From positions 196,167-260,166 of the forward strand of contig NZ_JAKZGO010000003.1 in the NCBI RefSeq assembly GCF_022549785.1: a DNA stretch of 64,000 nt. Direction: 5' to 3'. The notes under the pieces were generated by a model. It made no database searches. It saw only the letters and a program-made list of their open reading frames with translations, and was not told the DNA's origin. The stretch comes from Belliella alkalica. GTDB lineage: Bacteria; Bacteroidota; Bacteroidia; Cytophagales; Cyclobacteriaceae. A program made the translations under genes and the position numbers. This document shows positions 1 to 8,307 of the stretch, piece by piece; positions within the stretch are counted from its first letter, which is position 1, and every line of letters starts with the position of its first letter.

Positions 1-514
1 AAAGAATCAGCGCACATCAGGGCAGTCAGCATGCTATTTATTTCTCCCGCAGATCTCGTAGATTACCGCAGAAGTAGGAGTGTGGATTGATCAAGTTCTT
101 GATTTCCGGTAAAGAATCAGCGCACATCAGGGCAGTCAGCATGCTATTTATTTCTCCCGCAGATCTCGCAGATTCCCGCAGAAGTAGGAGTGTGGATTGA
201 TCAAGTTCTTAATTTCCGGTAGAGAATCAGCGTACATCAGCGCAGTCAGCGGGCTAATGTTTTCTCCCGCAGATCTCGCAGATTATCGCAGAAGTAGGAG
301 GGTGAATTGGTCAAGTTCTTTGTTTCCAGTAAAGAATCAGCGTACATCAGCGCAGTCAACAGGCTATTAAATTCTCCCGCAGATCTCGCAGATTTCCGCA
401 GAAGTAGGAGTGTGGCTTGATCAAGTTCTTTGTTTACAGTAAAGAATCAGCGCATATCAGCGCAAACAGCGGGCTATTAAATTCTCCCGCAGATCTCGCA
501 GATTCCCGCAGAAG
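1..514. repeat. Tandem array, about 4.7 copies of a 110-bp unit
   Basis: Units start at 1, 111, 221, 331 and 441; the last stops after about 74 bases. The copies differ at scattered positions. Each unit has two sub-motifs: a CAG-rich half in which AATCAGCG, ACATCAGCG and AGTCAGCG follow one another about every 10 bases, and a half built on CCGCAGATCTCGCAGATT and CCGCAGAAG. No open reading frame runs through it. The array probably starts before the window. Related wording (AAATCAGTGCAAATCC, then AATCAGTGTTATCCGC) continues at 551-590. From 595 to 664 nothing further is visible. Confidence 0.9.
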
Positions 515-664
515 AGAAATGGGTTGGTTTGATGACAAATTCTTAGAAATAAATCAGTGCAAATCCGACTAATCAGTGTTATCCGCATTCAATCATAAAA
601 GTCCTAAAAGCCTCAATTCAAGCAAAAAGCTCTAAAACACTTCAACTTTCAAACTTTCCAACCC

Positions 665-1276
665 TCATATATGCTTCTCCTTCCCCGAGGCAATCTCAAA
701 AAGCAATTCCCTGGACCTGTGAAGTTGGGCTTTGACAGTACCAAGCGGCTTGTCCAGTTCTTGTGCGATTTCATCGTAGGATAATTCTTGGAAATAGCGG
801 AGCTCAACCAGTTTTCTGTATTTGGCGGGCAACTTATCGACAAATACCCTGACCATTTCGATTCTCTGGGATCTGATGAATTCATCCTGTGGATTGTTGT
901 CATCATCTTCCACATCTATCGTCACAGAGTTTCCTCCGTCATCGCTCAAGGTGGTATTCAAACTCATGGTTTTGAGTTTTTTCTTTCTGATAAAGTCAAT
1001 GGTGTTATTGGTGGCAATTCTGAAAAGCCAAGTACTGAAAGTATAGTCTTTTTTGAACTTGTGAAGGTTTTTGAATGCTTTTGCAAAAGCTTCCATTGTC
1101 AAATCTTCGGCATCGTCAGCATCTCTGATCATTTTCAAAATCATAAAATAGACTGCTTTTTTGTAACGCTTCATCAACGTAGCATAAGCTTGCTGATCCT
1201 TTTGGTCAACAGCCTGATCTATTAGATCAAAATCTTCTAAAGCTTTATTCGAAAAACCTCTTGTATTTACTTCCAT
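665..1276 (-). CDS. ECF-type RNA polymerase sigma-70 factor
   Basis: A 203-residue sigma factor with only regions 2 and 4, which is the ECF arrangement. Region 2 is roughly residues 27-100 (ending around FSTWLFRIATNNTIDFIRKK) and binds core polymerase and the -10 element. An acidic linker rich in D and N follows. Region 4 is roughly residues 148-197 (LPAKYRKLVELRYFQELSYD, then a helix-turn-helix with GTVKAQLHRSRE) and reads the -35 element. No anti-sigma factor is next to it. Its first ten bases overlap the end of the upstream glycosyltransferase, so the two are probably co-transcribed. The regulon cannot be told from the sequence. Confidence 0.93.
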   Translation of the reverse strand: MEVNTRGFSNKALEDFDLIDQAVDQKDQQAYATLMKRYKKAVYFMILKMIRDADDAEDLTMEAFAKAFKNLHKFKKDYTFSTWLFRIATNNTIDFIRKKKLKTMSLNTTLSDDGGNSVTIDVEDDDNNPQDEFIRSQRIEMVRVFVDKLPAKYRKLVELRYFQELSYDEIAQELDKPLGTVKAQLHRSRELLFEIASGKEKHI

Positions 1277-2406
1277 CTAACTTTTTTTGATTGATACCCC
1301 AAAGTCCCTACAATCCAAAAATACCCCAGATAAATGACATCGAAAAACGTTGTCCAATACACTTTTGTATTTCCTTCTAATTTTTTTCTTGCCGATGTAA
1401 ATACCGAAGTGAGCAATATCGACCGGACAATAGTTATACCTATAATTAATGAAAATTGTTCCCAATTTTGGTTAATGCCATGAAATATAGTCAAGGAAAT
1501 ACTGCATACCCAAAATAATAGATGGGAAAATGAGTAAAGTCCAATTTTCAGTTTGTCTTTGCTGCGATAATATTTTCCGGCATGGAAATGCCTGTTTTTT
1601 TGCAAAAAGTAATTTTTCCAAGTTGATTTTGGCTTTGATAGTGTATTGCACAATGGATTTATGACCACTGTGGTGTTTTTGCCGTTTGCATATTTGTTGA
1701 TAAATAGGTCGTCGTCACCACATTCGATTTGCCAAAGATCTTTGAAAGCTTTTTTCTCCATGAAGAAACCTCTTCTATAACAAAGATTTCTTCCCACACC
1801 CATAAATGGCGCCCCCCAAAGGGCAAATGAAAAATAAAGCATCCCTGTCCACAATGTTTCAAATTGAATCCATTTGTTTAAAATACCGACGTCCTTTTCA
1901 TAAGGGGAATAGCCTAAAGCAAATGTTTTGCCTTCCTCTCTAACCGGTGCTGTCATCAAACGAATCCATTGATCGGATTGTGGAACACAGTCTGCGTCGG
2001 TCAGCAAAAGCACATCATTTTTCGCTACTTTGATACCAAGTGTGAGTGCGTATTTCTTTGAGGTGACATGATCGGGGGTGTATTTGATCGTTACTGTTCG
2101 GAGTTGGGGGTAGATTGCCATCATTTTTTCCAACAAAACCCTAGTCCCATCAAAAGATCTGTCATTGATGATCATGACATCATAGTTTGGATAATCTTGG
2201 CTGCAAAGAATTGGGATAAGTTTTTTGAGGTTGGCTTTTTCATTGTGAGCAGCAACTACAATGGTCACACCTTCCATGTTGTCATTGTTTTTCCCTGAAA
2301 TTTTGTTTTTGTTGGAGTAGGAAAGCCTTCCAAAAATAAAAAGTATGTAGATCAATTGCACACCTAGGGCAACCAAAAACATTATCCACAAAATATCATT
2401 GATCAT
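1267..2406 (-). CDS. Family 2 glycosyltransferase, membrane-anchored
   Basis: A processive-type GT2 enzyme. One membrane segment lies at the N-terminus (ILWIMFLVALGVQLIYILFI), then the GT-A core begins with VTIVVAAHNE. A nucleotide-sugar/metal motif follows in LLTDADCVP, and an acidic GDDD sequence lies further on, with QKNRH in the place of the Q(Q/R)xRW box. Two hydrophobic stretches close the protein. It probably transfers a sugar to a lipid or polysaccharide at the inner membrane; the substrate is unknown. The ATG at 2406 is used because it opens directly into the membrane segment; an in-frame ATG at 2448 would add 14 residues. It overlaps the downstream sigma factor gene by 10 bases. Confidence 0.82.
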   Translation of the reverse strand: MINDILWIMFLVALGVQLIYILFIFGRLSYSNKNKISGKNNDNMEGVTIVVAAHNEKANLKKLIPILCSQDYPNYDVMIINDRSFDGTRVLLEKMMAIYPQLRTVTIKYTPDHVTSKKYALTLGIKVAKNDVLLLTDADCVPQSDQWIRLMTAPVREEGKTFALGYSPYEKDVGILNKWIQFETLWTGMLYFSFALWGAPFMGVGRNLCYRRGFFMEKKAFKDLWQIECGDDDLFINKYANGKNTTVVINPLCNTLSKPKSTWKNYFLQKNRHFHAGKYYRSKDKLKIGLYSFSHLLFWVCSISLTIFHGINQNWEQFSLIIGITIVRSILLTSVFTSARKKLEGNTKVYWTTFFDVIYLGYFWIVGTLGYQSKKVRWK

Positions 2407-2540
2407 TCTTATGCATTTAACTGGCAAATATAAAAGCAAATTCAGCATTCATTTAAGAATAAGCTTATATTTTTGTGCTTGAATTTATGAAGAAGTGCCA
2501 AAGGCCGTAATATAAAGGTCTTGGTGCTTGAGAAAAGGAT

Positions 2541-3671
2541 ATGAAATTTACATTAGAACATACAGACCCTCAGAGCAAAGCAAGGGCAGGAGTACTCAAG
2601 ACTGATCATGGAGATATAGAAACTCCTATTTTTATGCCTGTAGGGACAGCGGGCTCAGTCAAAGCAGTTCATCAGCGTGAACTGACTTACGATATCAAAG
2701 CCCAGATTATTTTGGGGAATACTTATCACCTTTATTTGAGGCCTGGACTAGGTGTGTTGGAAAAAGCTGGAGGATTACATAAATTCAATGGCTGGGAAAA
2801 ACCAATCCTGACAGACAGCGGTGGGTATCAGGTATTCTCTTTGGCAGGCACAAGGAAAATCACCGAAGAAGGTGTGGTTTTCAAATCACATATCGATGGT
2901 TCCAAGCATATTTTTTCTCCGGAAGGAGTGATGGATATTCAGAGAAGCATCGGAGCAGATATCATTATGGCATTTGATGAGTGTACTCCATATCCTTGTG
3001 AGTTTGAATATGCGAGGAAATCAATGGAGATGACCCATCGATGGCTGAAGCGTTGTATTGATAGATTTGATAGGACTGAAGGGAAATATGGCTATAGCCA
3101 AACTTTGTTTCCGATCGTACAAGGCTCTGTATACAAAGATTTGAGGAGGCAATCTGCGGAATTTATTGCTTCTTGTGATAGGGAAGGAAATGCTATTGGA
3201 GGATTGTCTGTAGGTGAACCTGCTGAGATGATGTATGAAATGACCGAAATGGTCACTGATATTCTCCCTAAAGACAAACCGAGATACTTGATGGGAGTTG
3301 GTACTCCAGCCAATATTTTGGAGTGTATTGCGTTGGGAGTGGATATGTTTGACTGTGTGATGCCAACCAGAAATGCCAGAAATGGAATGCTGTTCACATC
3401 TGAGGGAATCATCAATATCAGGAACGAAAAGTGGAAAGAAGATTTCAGTTCTATAGACCCTGCGATCAATTCTTACGTAAGTAGTTTTTATTCCAAGGCT
3501 TATTTGAGACATTTGACAATATCAAAAGAAATCCTAGCTGCCCAGATCGCCAGTATTCACAATTTGGCCTTCTATCTATGGCTGGTAGGTCAGGCGAGGG
3601 AAAAAATCAAGTCAGGTGAATTCTCCACTTGGAAAGATCAAATGGTCAAAAAAGTCAGTACTAGATTGTAA
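2541..3671 (+). CDS. tgt: tRNA-guanine transglycosylase (queuosine)
   Basis: A 376-residue enzyme that exchanges G34 of GUN-anticodon tRNAs for preQ1 during queuosine synthesis. Family motifs are clear: TDSGGYQVFSL, FDECTPYPC, GGLSVGEP and PTRNARNG. The C-terminal segment SKAYLRHL followed by ASIHNL aligns with the zinc-site region, but the usual CxCxxC is absent: the corresponding residues read INSYVSS. The downstream histidine (SIHN) is kept. The loss of zinc ligands may be typical of Bacteroidota, which I could not check. The stop is four bases before the LptF/G-type permease gene, suggesting one transcript. Confidence 0.95.
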   Translation: MKFTLEHTDPQSKARAGVLKTDHGDIETPIFMPVGTAGSVKAVHQRELTYDIKAQIILGNTYHLYLRPGLGVLEKAGGLHKFNGWEKPILTDSGGYQVFSLAGTRKITEEGVVFKSHIDGSKHIFSPEGVMDIQRSIGADIIMAFDECTPYPCEFEYARKSMEMTHRWLKRCIDRFDRTEGKYGYSQTLFPIVQGSVYKDLRRQSAEFIASCDREGNAIGGLSVGEPAEMMYEMTEMVTDILPKDKPRYLMGVGTPANILECIALGVDMFDCVMPTRNARNGMLFTSEGIINIRNEKWKEDFSSIDPAINSYVSSFYSKAYLRHLTISKEILAAQIASIHNLAFYLWLVGQAREKIKSGEFSTWKDQMVKKVSTRL

Positions 3672-3675
3672 GCAC

Positions 3676-4749
3676 ATGAAATTATTGGATAAACTCATCA
3701 TCAAGGATTTTCTCAAAACCTACTTTTTTGTGGTTTTGATGCTGATCCTTATTGTGCTTGTTCTGGATTTTACAGAAAAAAATGATGCATTTATCCGAAA
3801 CGAAGTGCCTGTATCGGAAATTTTGAAGTATATGGCCAATTATGGCCTATATCTCAATAATTTACTTACTCCCATTACAGTATTTATCTCAGTAATTTTT
3901 ATTACTTCCAAGATGGCAGGGAGAACAGAAATCGTTGCCATATTGAGTTCAGGAACGAGTTTCGTTCGCATGCTTGTGCCTTTTTTTACTGGAGCAGCAT
4001 TGATCGGAGCCGCTTCATTTCTGTTGAATGGATGGGTTTTGCCTGTTGCGACGGCTGGAGTTACTGAGTTTAAGACAAGATATTTGGAAGACACTAAATT
4101 CTACAACGAAACAAACATCCATATCAAAGTAGCTCCTGATGTTTATGCTTATATTTCGAGGTATTACCCTTCGGGAAATATGGGTTATAGCTTCACTTTG
4201 GAGCAAATTAGGGATGGGGAATTGGTTGCCAAATTATCAGCAGACCGAATAGTTTGGGATACTGCCATCAATTCTTGGACGATGAAAAACTGGAACTTGA
4301 GGGTTTTGAACGATATGGGGGAAGATTTTACAAAAGGAGATAACCTCGATACCTTACTTTCCATTACCCCTGATGATTTTGATTTGCCTTCCAATCATCA
4401 TGAGACTTTGAAATTGCCAGAATTGACACGTCAAATCCAAGTATTGGAAGATAGGGGAGCTGACAATGTGAATTATTATAAGATTGAAAGATATGTGAGA
4501 TACATGTCTCCATTTGCGGCAGTTATTTTGACATTTATAGGGGTCATCGTTTCATCAAAGAAGACCAGGGGAGGTTCTGGATTTCAGATTGCCTTGGGTT
4601 TCATGCTGGCCTTCGTCTATATTATTTTGTTTTTATTGTCTCGGACTTTTGCAGAAGCTGGTACCACATATCCTATATTTGCGATATGGCTGCCCAACTT
4701 GGTGTTTGCCATCACAGGATTGGTGTTGTATAAAACAGTGCCAAGATAA
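3676..4749 (+). CDS. LptF/LptG family permease (YjgP/YjgQ)
   Basis: A 357-residue inner-membrane permease of the LPS transport ABC complex, which moves lipopolysaccharide from the inner membrane to the periplasmic bridge. It begins MKLLDKLIIKDFLKTYFF, typical of the family. There are three membrane segments in the N-terminal third, a soluble beta-jellyroll-like middle (about residues 125-270) and three more membrane segments at the end. The ATG at 3676 is chosen over a GTG at 3616 because the longer form would overlap tgt and adds a non-family N-terminus. It sits 2 bases before the next gene. The ATPase and the partner permease are not in this window. An OstA-like protein at 44208-45833 may belong to the same pathway. 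Confidence 0.9.
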   Translation: MKLLDKLIIKDFLKTYFFVVLMLILIVLVLDFTEKNDAFIRNEVPVSEILKYMANYGLYLNNLLTPITVFISVIFITSKMAGRTEIVAILSSGTSFVRMLVPFFTGAALIGAASFLLNGWVLPVATAGVTEFKTRYLEDTKFYNETNIHIKVAPDVYAYISRYYPSGNMGYSFTLEQIRDGELVAKLSADRIVWDTAINSWTMKNWNLRVLNDMGEDFTKGDNLDTLLSITPDDFDLPSNHHETLKLPELTRQIQVLEDRGADNVNYYKIERYVRYMSPFAAVILTFIGVIVSSKKTRGGSGFQIALGFMLAFVYIILFLLSRTFAEAGTTYPIFAIWLPNLVFAITGLVLYKTVPR

Positions 4750-4751
4750 AT

Positions 4752-5672
4752 ATGCTTCAAAACACTACAGTCAAAGATTACCTAATGCTCCATTTCATCG
4801 TGTTGATTTGGGGATTTACAGCTATTTTGGGATTATTGATCAGTATTCCATCAGTAGAGATAGTTTTCTACAGGACGCTTATGGCAAGCGGTTTTTTGGG
4901 TTTGGTGTTTTTGGTGAAAAAGCAAAAAGTCAGACTTACAAACCAAGAACTTTTGAAAGTTATCGGTACAGGTTTTTTGATTTCTATCCATTGGATTTTG
5001 TTTTTTTGGGCGGCGAGGGTTTCCACAGCTTCTGTTTGTCTTGCAGGCATGGCTACGACATCTCTTTGGACGGCTTTCATTGAGCCGATGGTCAATAAAT
5101 CCAAAATCAAGTGGTTTGAGATTTTGCTTGGGATGATGGTGATTTCTGGGCTTTATGTAGTTTTCAGCTTTGAAGGAGGCTATTGGTTAGGCTTGACCAT
5201 GGCTGTGGTTTCTGCATTGATTGCAGCGATTTTTACCGTCATCAATGGCAGGTTGACCAAAAGACATTCACCTTATGTATTGACATTTTATGAAATGCTG
5301 GGAGCCTGTATTTTTTCGGTTTTGTTTATGCCCTTTTATGCTGCTTTTTTCACAGAAGGAGCGGGTTTACAACTGATTCCACAAGGTTGGGATTGGTTTT
5401 GGCTGTTTCTTTTGGGTGGTGTTTGTACTGTTTATGCTTTTTCAGTTTCTGTAGAACTGATGCGTAGGTTAACAGCCTTTGCGATCAACCTAACGGTAAA
5501 TCTAGAGCCCGTTTACGGTATCGTATTGGCGGTATTGATTTTTGGAGAAAAAGAACAGATGACACCTGGTTTTTATTTGGGGACATTGATCATTTTGATC
5601 TCAGTTTTGCTCTATCCGGTGTTCAATTATTTCAATAGGAGAAGGCAAGCTAAGAGGGTTTTGGGGGTGTGA
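4752..5672 (+). CDS. EamA/DMT family transporter
   Basis: A 306-residue integral membrane protein with about ten hydrophobic segments in two repeated halves, the EamA (drug/metabolite transporter) fold. Family-like sequences are LHFIVLIWGFTAILG at the start, the YRTLMASG stretch after the second helix and VNLEPVYGIVLAVLIFGE in the second repeat. A basic tail ends the protein. It probably exports a small metabolite; the substrate cannot be inferred. It begins 2 bases after the LptF/G gene, so it is probably the third gene of a tgt-led operon. Confidence 0.9.
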   Translation: MLQNTTVKDYLMLHFIVLIWGFTAILGLLISIPSVEIVFYRTLMASGFLGLVFLVKKQKVRLTNQELLKVIGTGFLISIHWILFFWAARVSTASVCLAGMATTSLWTAFIEPMVNKSKIKWFEILLGMMVISGLYVVFSFEGGYWLGLTMAVVSALIAAIFTVINGRLTKRHSPYVLTFYEMLGACIFSVLFMPFYAAFFTEGAGLQLIPQGWDWFWLFLLGGVCTVYAFSVSVELMRRLTAFAINLTVNLEPVYGIVLAVLIFGEKEQMTPGFYLGTLIILISVLLYPVFNYFNRRRQAKRVLGV

Positions 5673-5715
5673 GATAAAAGTTGAATTAGTGGGGCTTGTT
5701 TAAAGTGAAAACCTT

Positions 5716-6813
5716 CTAATCAATTGGCACATTATATTGGTAAATTTCCGGGACTCTTTCAAAAGAACCCTTATCACTCTTAAAGTGGAGACCATAAATT
5801 TTATTGTTCAAAGGGTCTAGTGCAATAAGGTTCAGTAAAAGTTCAAGCTTATAAGTTTCAATTAAATTACCATTCCAATCTAATTTATATACAGTTGAAT
5901 AAAAGTTTTCTACAGGATTTTCTCTTAATTCGGATTGTTTTAAACCTATATACAAAGCATATATGTGAGCATCAGTAGCTTTTAAGTCAACAAAGTTGTT
6001 AAGAATGGAAGGTGGGATAAAAGATCGTGACTCTTCTGATAAATCAGGGGTAATTAAATCTCCTAAAGTAAAAGTTTTTTCCAAGTTTGCATTTTCATCA
6101 TATATGTGAACTTGGTTAAAGTAATACATAGCTTGAGCAATCTTTTTATTTTTCTCGTTATGTAAAATTAAACTGTTGTATACAAATGATTTACTTTTCT
6201 TAAATAGGCTTTCTTCTGGAATTTTTGGGTGGAATTCTTGCCAAGTTAATTCTCTTGTTTCAGGATCAAACAAATAAAAACTACCTTTTCCTTCAATTGG
6301 GTTTTTTCCGATGATTTTTCCAGAAGGCATAATGTTTATATCAAAGCTTCCCAAGATTTTAGGATCCATAATTATGTTTTCTTGTAAAGAATAACCCGAG
6401 GCGAGGTTTTTATCAACCTTGATTTTCTGGAATCTTTTTTTGTTAGGATCAAAAATCCAAAATTCGTCACTTTTTCCAGATACAGAGTTTTTTACAAATT
6501 TAGGTAGACTGAAATCTTCGGGGCCATCTCCTTCTTTTCCAAAACTCCCTAATTTCTCAAAATTTGATGTAGAATAAACTTGAAAAATTTCACTTTGACT
6601 TCTATCAAGAAGAATCAAATTGCTACCCACGACTGCGAATTCTGAAAATTCATTATCTTCCTCAATAGTGTTTATTTTTTCAGCTGTCAATTGAGTTACT
6701 TTTGTGGGATTGGTAGATCCGTCTTTATTTGTGCTTTTTTCAGAACATGAAAAGAATATAAAAAGAAGGATGCTTGTCAACGAGATATACTTGTTTTTTA
6801 AAATGATGCTCAT
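5716..6813 (-). CDS. Predicted 6-bladed beta-propeller lipoprotein (BF3164/TolB-like type)
   Basis: A 365-residue exported lipoprotein: the N-terminal hydrophobic stretch ends in a lipobox (LFIFFSC). The rest is rich in short beta-strand patterns of the kind seen in TolB-like six-bladed propellers, for example SFGKEGDGPEDFSLP, which resembles the GxGPGEF loop of this family. The function is unknown; relatives commonly sit beside small secreted peptides in Bacteroidota. It starts 3 bases after the thioredoxin-like lipoprotein stop and is the last gene of a three-gene minus-strand cassette. The fold is assigned by eye, from blade-like repeats and overall similarity to the lipoproteins at 28167-31759. 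Confidence 0.7.
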   Translation of the reverse strand: MSIILKNKYISLTSILLFIFFSCSEKSTNKDGSTNPTKVTQLTAEKINTIEEDNEFSEFAVVGSNLILLDRSQSEIFQVYSTSNFEKLGSFGKEGDGPEDFSLPKFVKNSVSGKSDEFWIFDPNKKRFQKIKVDKNLASGYSLQENIIMDPKILGSFDINIMPSGKIIGKNPIEGKGSFYLFDPETRELTWQEFHPKIPEESLFKKSKSFVYNSLILHNEKNKKIAQAMYYFNQVHIYDENANLEKTFTLGDLITPDLSEESRSFIPPSILNNFVDLKATDAHIYALYIGLKQSELRENPVENFYSTVYKLDWNGNLIETYKLELLLNLIALDPLNNKIYGLHFKSDKGSFERVPEIYQYNVPID

Positions 6814-6816
6814 TTT

Positions 6817-7347
6817 CTATTTCGTTAATATTAATTGATATAAATCATATACTAGTTCATTTGCAACAGGCGATCCAATTAATGAAATTTTGTTTTCGCT
6901 ATCTAATAAAAATGTTTCTCTTGAATAGAAATTTAAATTATTTAAATCTATAAAAGAATTTTTTTCATCAATGTAAATAGTGAATGGGTAATTGTAGTTT
7001 TTCATTACGTGGTCAAAGTAATCATTCCTCTTACCAGTAGCAATGAAATAAATTTCTAATTCAGAGTTGAGTTTTTTTGAAGAGATAAAACTTGACCAAT
7101 CTTCCATTTCTAAAAAACATGCTGCACATTCAGTAGTAATTAGCTTAATGACTTTATACCCAGTTTCAGAATTTATTTCATTTATTCCTTTTACTTTTTC
7201 AATTTCATAAAAATGCTTTATTGCAGTATCTTTCATTAGTGGAAATTGCTTCATATAGTTTGAAGAAAGAGATTGAATCTTTTCCTCATTAGTAGAACAA
7301 CTAAAAATTGATAAAATTGTAAAAAGAACTATAAATGCTGATTTCAT
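6817..7347 (-). CDS. Thioredoxin-like (redoxin) lipoprotein with CAAC motif
   Basis: A 176-residue lipoprotein. The signal ends in a lipobox (LSIFSC, Cys17). Then comes a thioredoxin-like fold with strand KVIKLITTE leading to the redox motif C74-A-A-C77, and a later strand-loop-strand ending with SRETFLLDSENKISLIGSP, as in the cis-loop region of periplasmic redoxins. The proline normally before this strand is not obvious. It lies between a four-cysteine secreted peptide and a propeller lipoprotein. By inference it could make or break disulfides in that peptide. It could also be a general TlpA-like reductant. Confidence 0.72.
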   Translation of the reverse strand: MKSAFIVLFTILSIFSCSTNEEKIQSLSSNYMKQFPLMKDTAIKHFYEIEKVKGINEINSETGYKVIKLITTECAACFLEMEDWSSFISSKKLNSELEIYFIATGKRNDYFDHVMKNYNYPFTIYIDEKNSFIDLNNLNFYSRETFLLDSENKISLIGSPVANELVYDLYQLILTK

Positions 7348-7371
7348 TTTCTTGTTTATTTCTTGAAAATA

Positions 7372-7405
7372 GATATCTATTCAAGCATTAACTTGAATAG
7401 ATATC
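7372..7405 (-). promoter_or_regulatory. Perfect 14-bp stem-loop between peptide and redoxin genes
   Basis: GATATCTATTCAAG at 7372-7385 is followed by a 6-base loop and its exact reverse complement at 7392-7405. On the minus strand it lies in the 68-base gap after the peptide gene and before the redoxin gene. No strong U-tract follows, so it is more likely an mRNA-stabilising or partially terminating element than a full terminator. It would allow the peptide to be made in excess over the two lipoproteins. Confidence 0.75.
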
Positions 7406-7415
7406 AAACCCTTAA

Positions 7416-7646
7416 TTAGTTTACTCCTTGGTTACAAGTACCAATGACAAACGCATCATCTGCATCCTTGTAAGGGCAACCTGAATTGCAAATGGGCACA
7501 CTATTCATAGTTCCATTTTGTATAGCATAACAGTCAGCGGTTCCACCTCCGCCTTCACCTGGAGGTAATGAGGCTTGAGATATTGCGTTAGTTGAAATGA
7601 ATATAAAACCTCCTAAAACAACAATACCTAATAATAATTTACGCAT
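7416..7646 (-). CDS. Small secreted four-cysteine peptide (NVEALA-like)
   Basis: A 76-residue protein with a Sec-type signal of about 25 residues (MRKLLLGIVVLGGFIFISTN, then AISQA). The mature part starts with a proline/glycine-rich stretch (PPGEGGGG) and has four cysteines, C39, C53, C57 and C71, in the symmetric spacing C-x13-C-x3-C-x13-C. I do not recognise a named family with certainty. The size, signal, cysteines and location next to a beta-propeller lipoprotein resemble the NVEALA peptide families of Bacteroidota. It is the first gene of the cassette with a redoxin and a propeller lipoprotein, and its coding frame is clean. Confidence 0.75.
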   Translation of the reverse strand: MRKLLLGIVVLGGFIFISTNAISQASLPPGEGGGGTADCYAIQNGTMNSVPICNSGCPYKDADDAFVIGTCNQGVN

Positions 7647-7974
7647 AATTGTTAATGGTTAGGTAAAATATTAAGTTCCAAAGGAACTAGCTTCAACCTA
7701 AAAGCTTTCACAATATTATTATTATTAAGTGCAAATAATTAAAATAAAATTTTTAAAAAAAGTGATTGAAATAGTGATGTTTTTTTTGTTTACGGTTTAT
7801 ATAAATTATTTATTGCTTTGGTGATTGGTCTCAAGAATAATAGAATTACAAAAGTCAAGTGAAAACTTCAAAAATATCTTCTTCAAATATTTTGACTTTT
7901 CAAGCACTTAAAGTGGCATCATGGCTTTTTAATTATTCGATTTTTTTAAGAAAATTGCTTTCAAGTTCAGAATC
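7647..7974. other. Intergenic, 5' leader of the peptide gene
   Basis: A very AT-rich gap. Two small hairpins lie in the presumed peptide leader: AGTTCC at 7674-7679 with GGAACT at 7683-7688, and AGCTT at 7689-7693 with AAGCT at 7702-7706. No clear TAnnTTTG promoter could be assigned. From about 7850 to 7974 nothing is recognisable. The right border is the end of the decayed toxin copy. Confidence 0.6.
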
Positions 7975-8307
7975 TCAAAATGTAGTAATATCCCCCAAAG
8001 TTGCCAAAGCCATTTGCAGTTCCTTCTCGGAAATTCTCCCGATTCTTTCTACCAAGCGTTCTTTTGAAATGGAGCGAATATGAAAAACCATCATTTCAGA
8101 TATTCTCCTCAGGTTGTTCGTAGTGTCAGGGATTAAAATTGGGTTGCCATGATAATTTTTTATTTTGGAAGTCAAAGGAACAGTGATGACTACTTTGAGG
8201 TGTTTATTGAGTAAGTTTCCACTTATAATGACTACTGGACGAAAGCCAGCTTGCTCAGAACCTTTACTAGGATTCAGATCAGCATACCAGATTTCACCTT
8301 GTTTCGT
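7975..8307 (-). pseudogene. Decayed MazF/PemK-type toxin copy, start codon lost
   Basis: This is a close duplicate of the toxin at 13087-13419; by eye roughly nine bases in ten agree. The frame is open over the full 110 codons, but the initiation codon has changed from ATG to ACG (CGT at 8305-8307 on the plus strand, CAT in the intact copy). The first internal start that is still usable would give only the C-terminal 66 residues. Because the paired antitoxin carries two nonsense codons, the simplest reading is an inactivated toxin with relaxed selection. The remaining sequence still has the GFRPVVIISG core of the family. Confidence 0.85.

Noticed and set aside
1-514. CRISPR array
   Set aside because: Units are 110 bases and contiguous, with no short repeat separated by unique spacers, and no cas genes are present.
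649-1225. Open frames overlapping the sigma factor gene, such as 788-1225 on the plus strand
   Set aside because: They lie entirely inside the sigma gene in other frames and show no family motif or codon pattern.
4589-5083. A 164-residue open frame across the LptF/G and DMT genes
   Set aside because: It is a shadow frame spanning two well-supported genes and has no recognisable domain.
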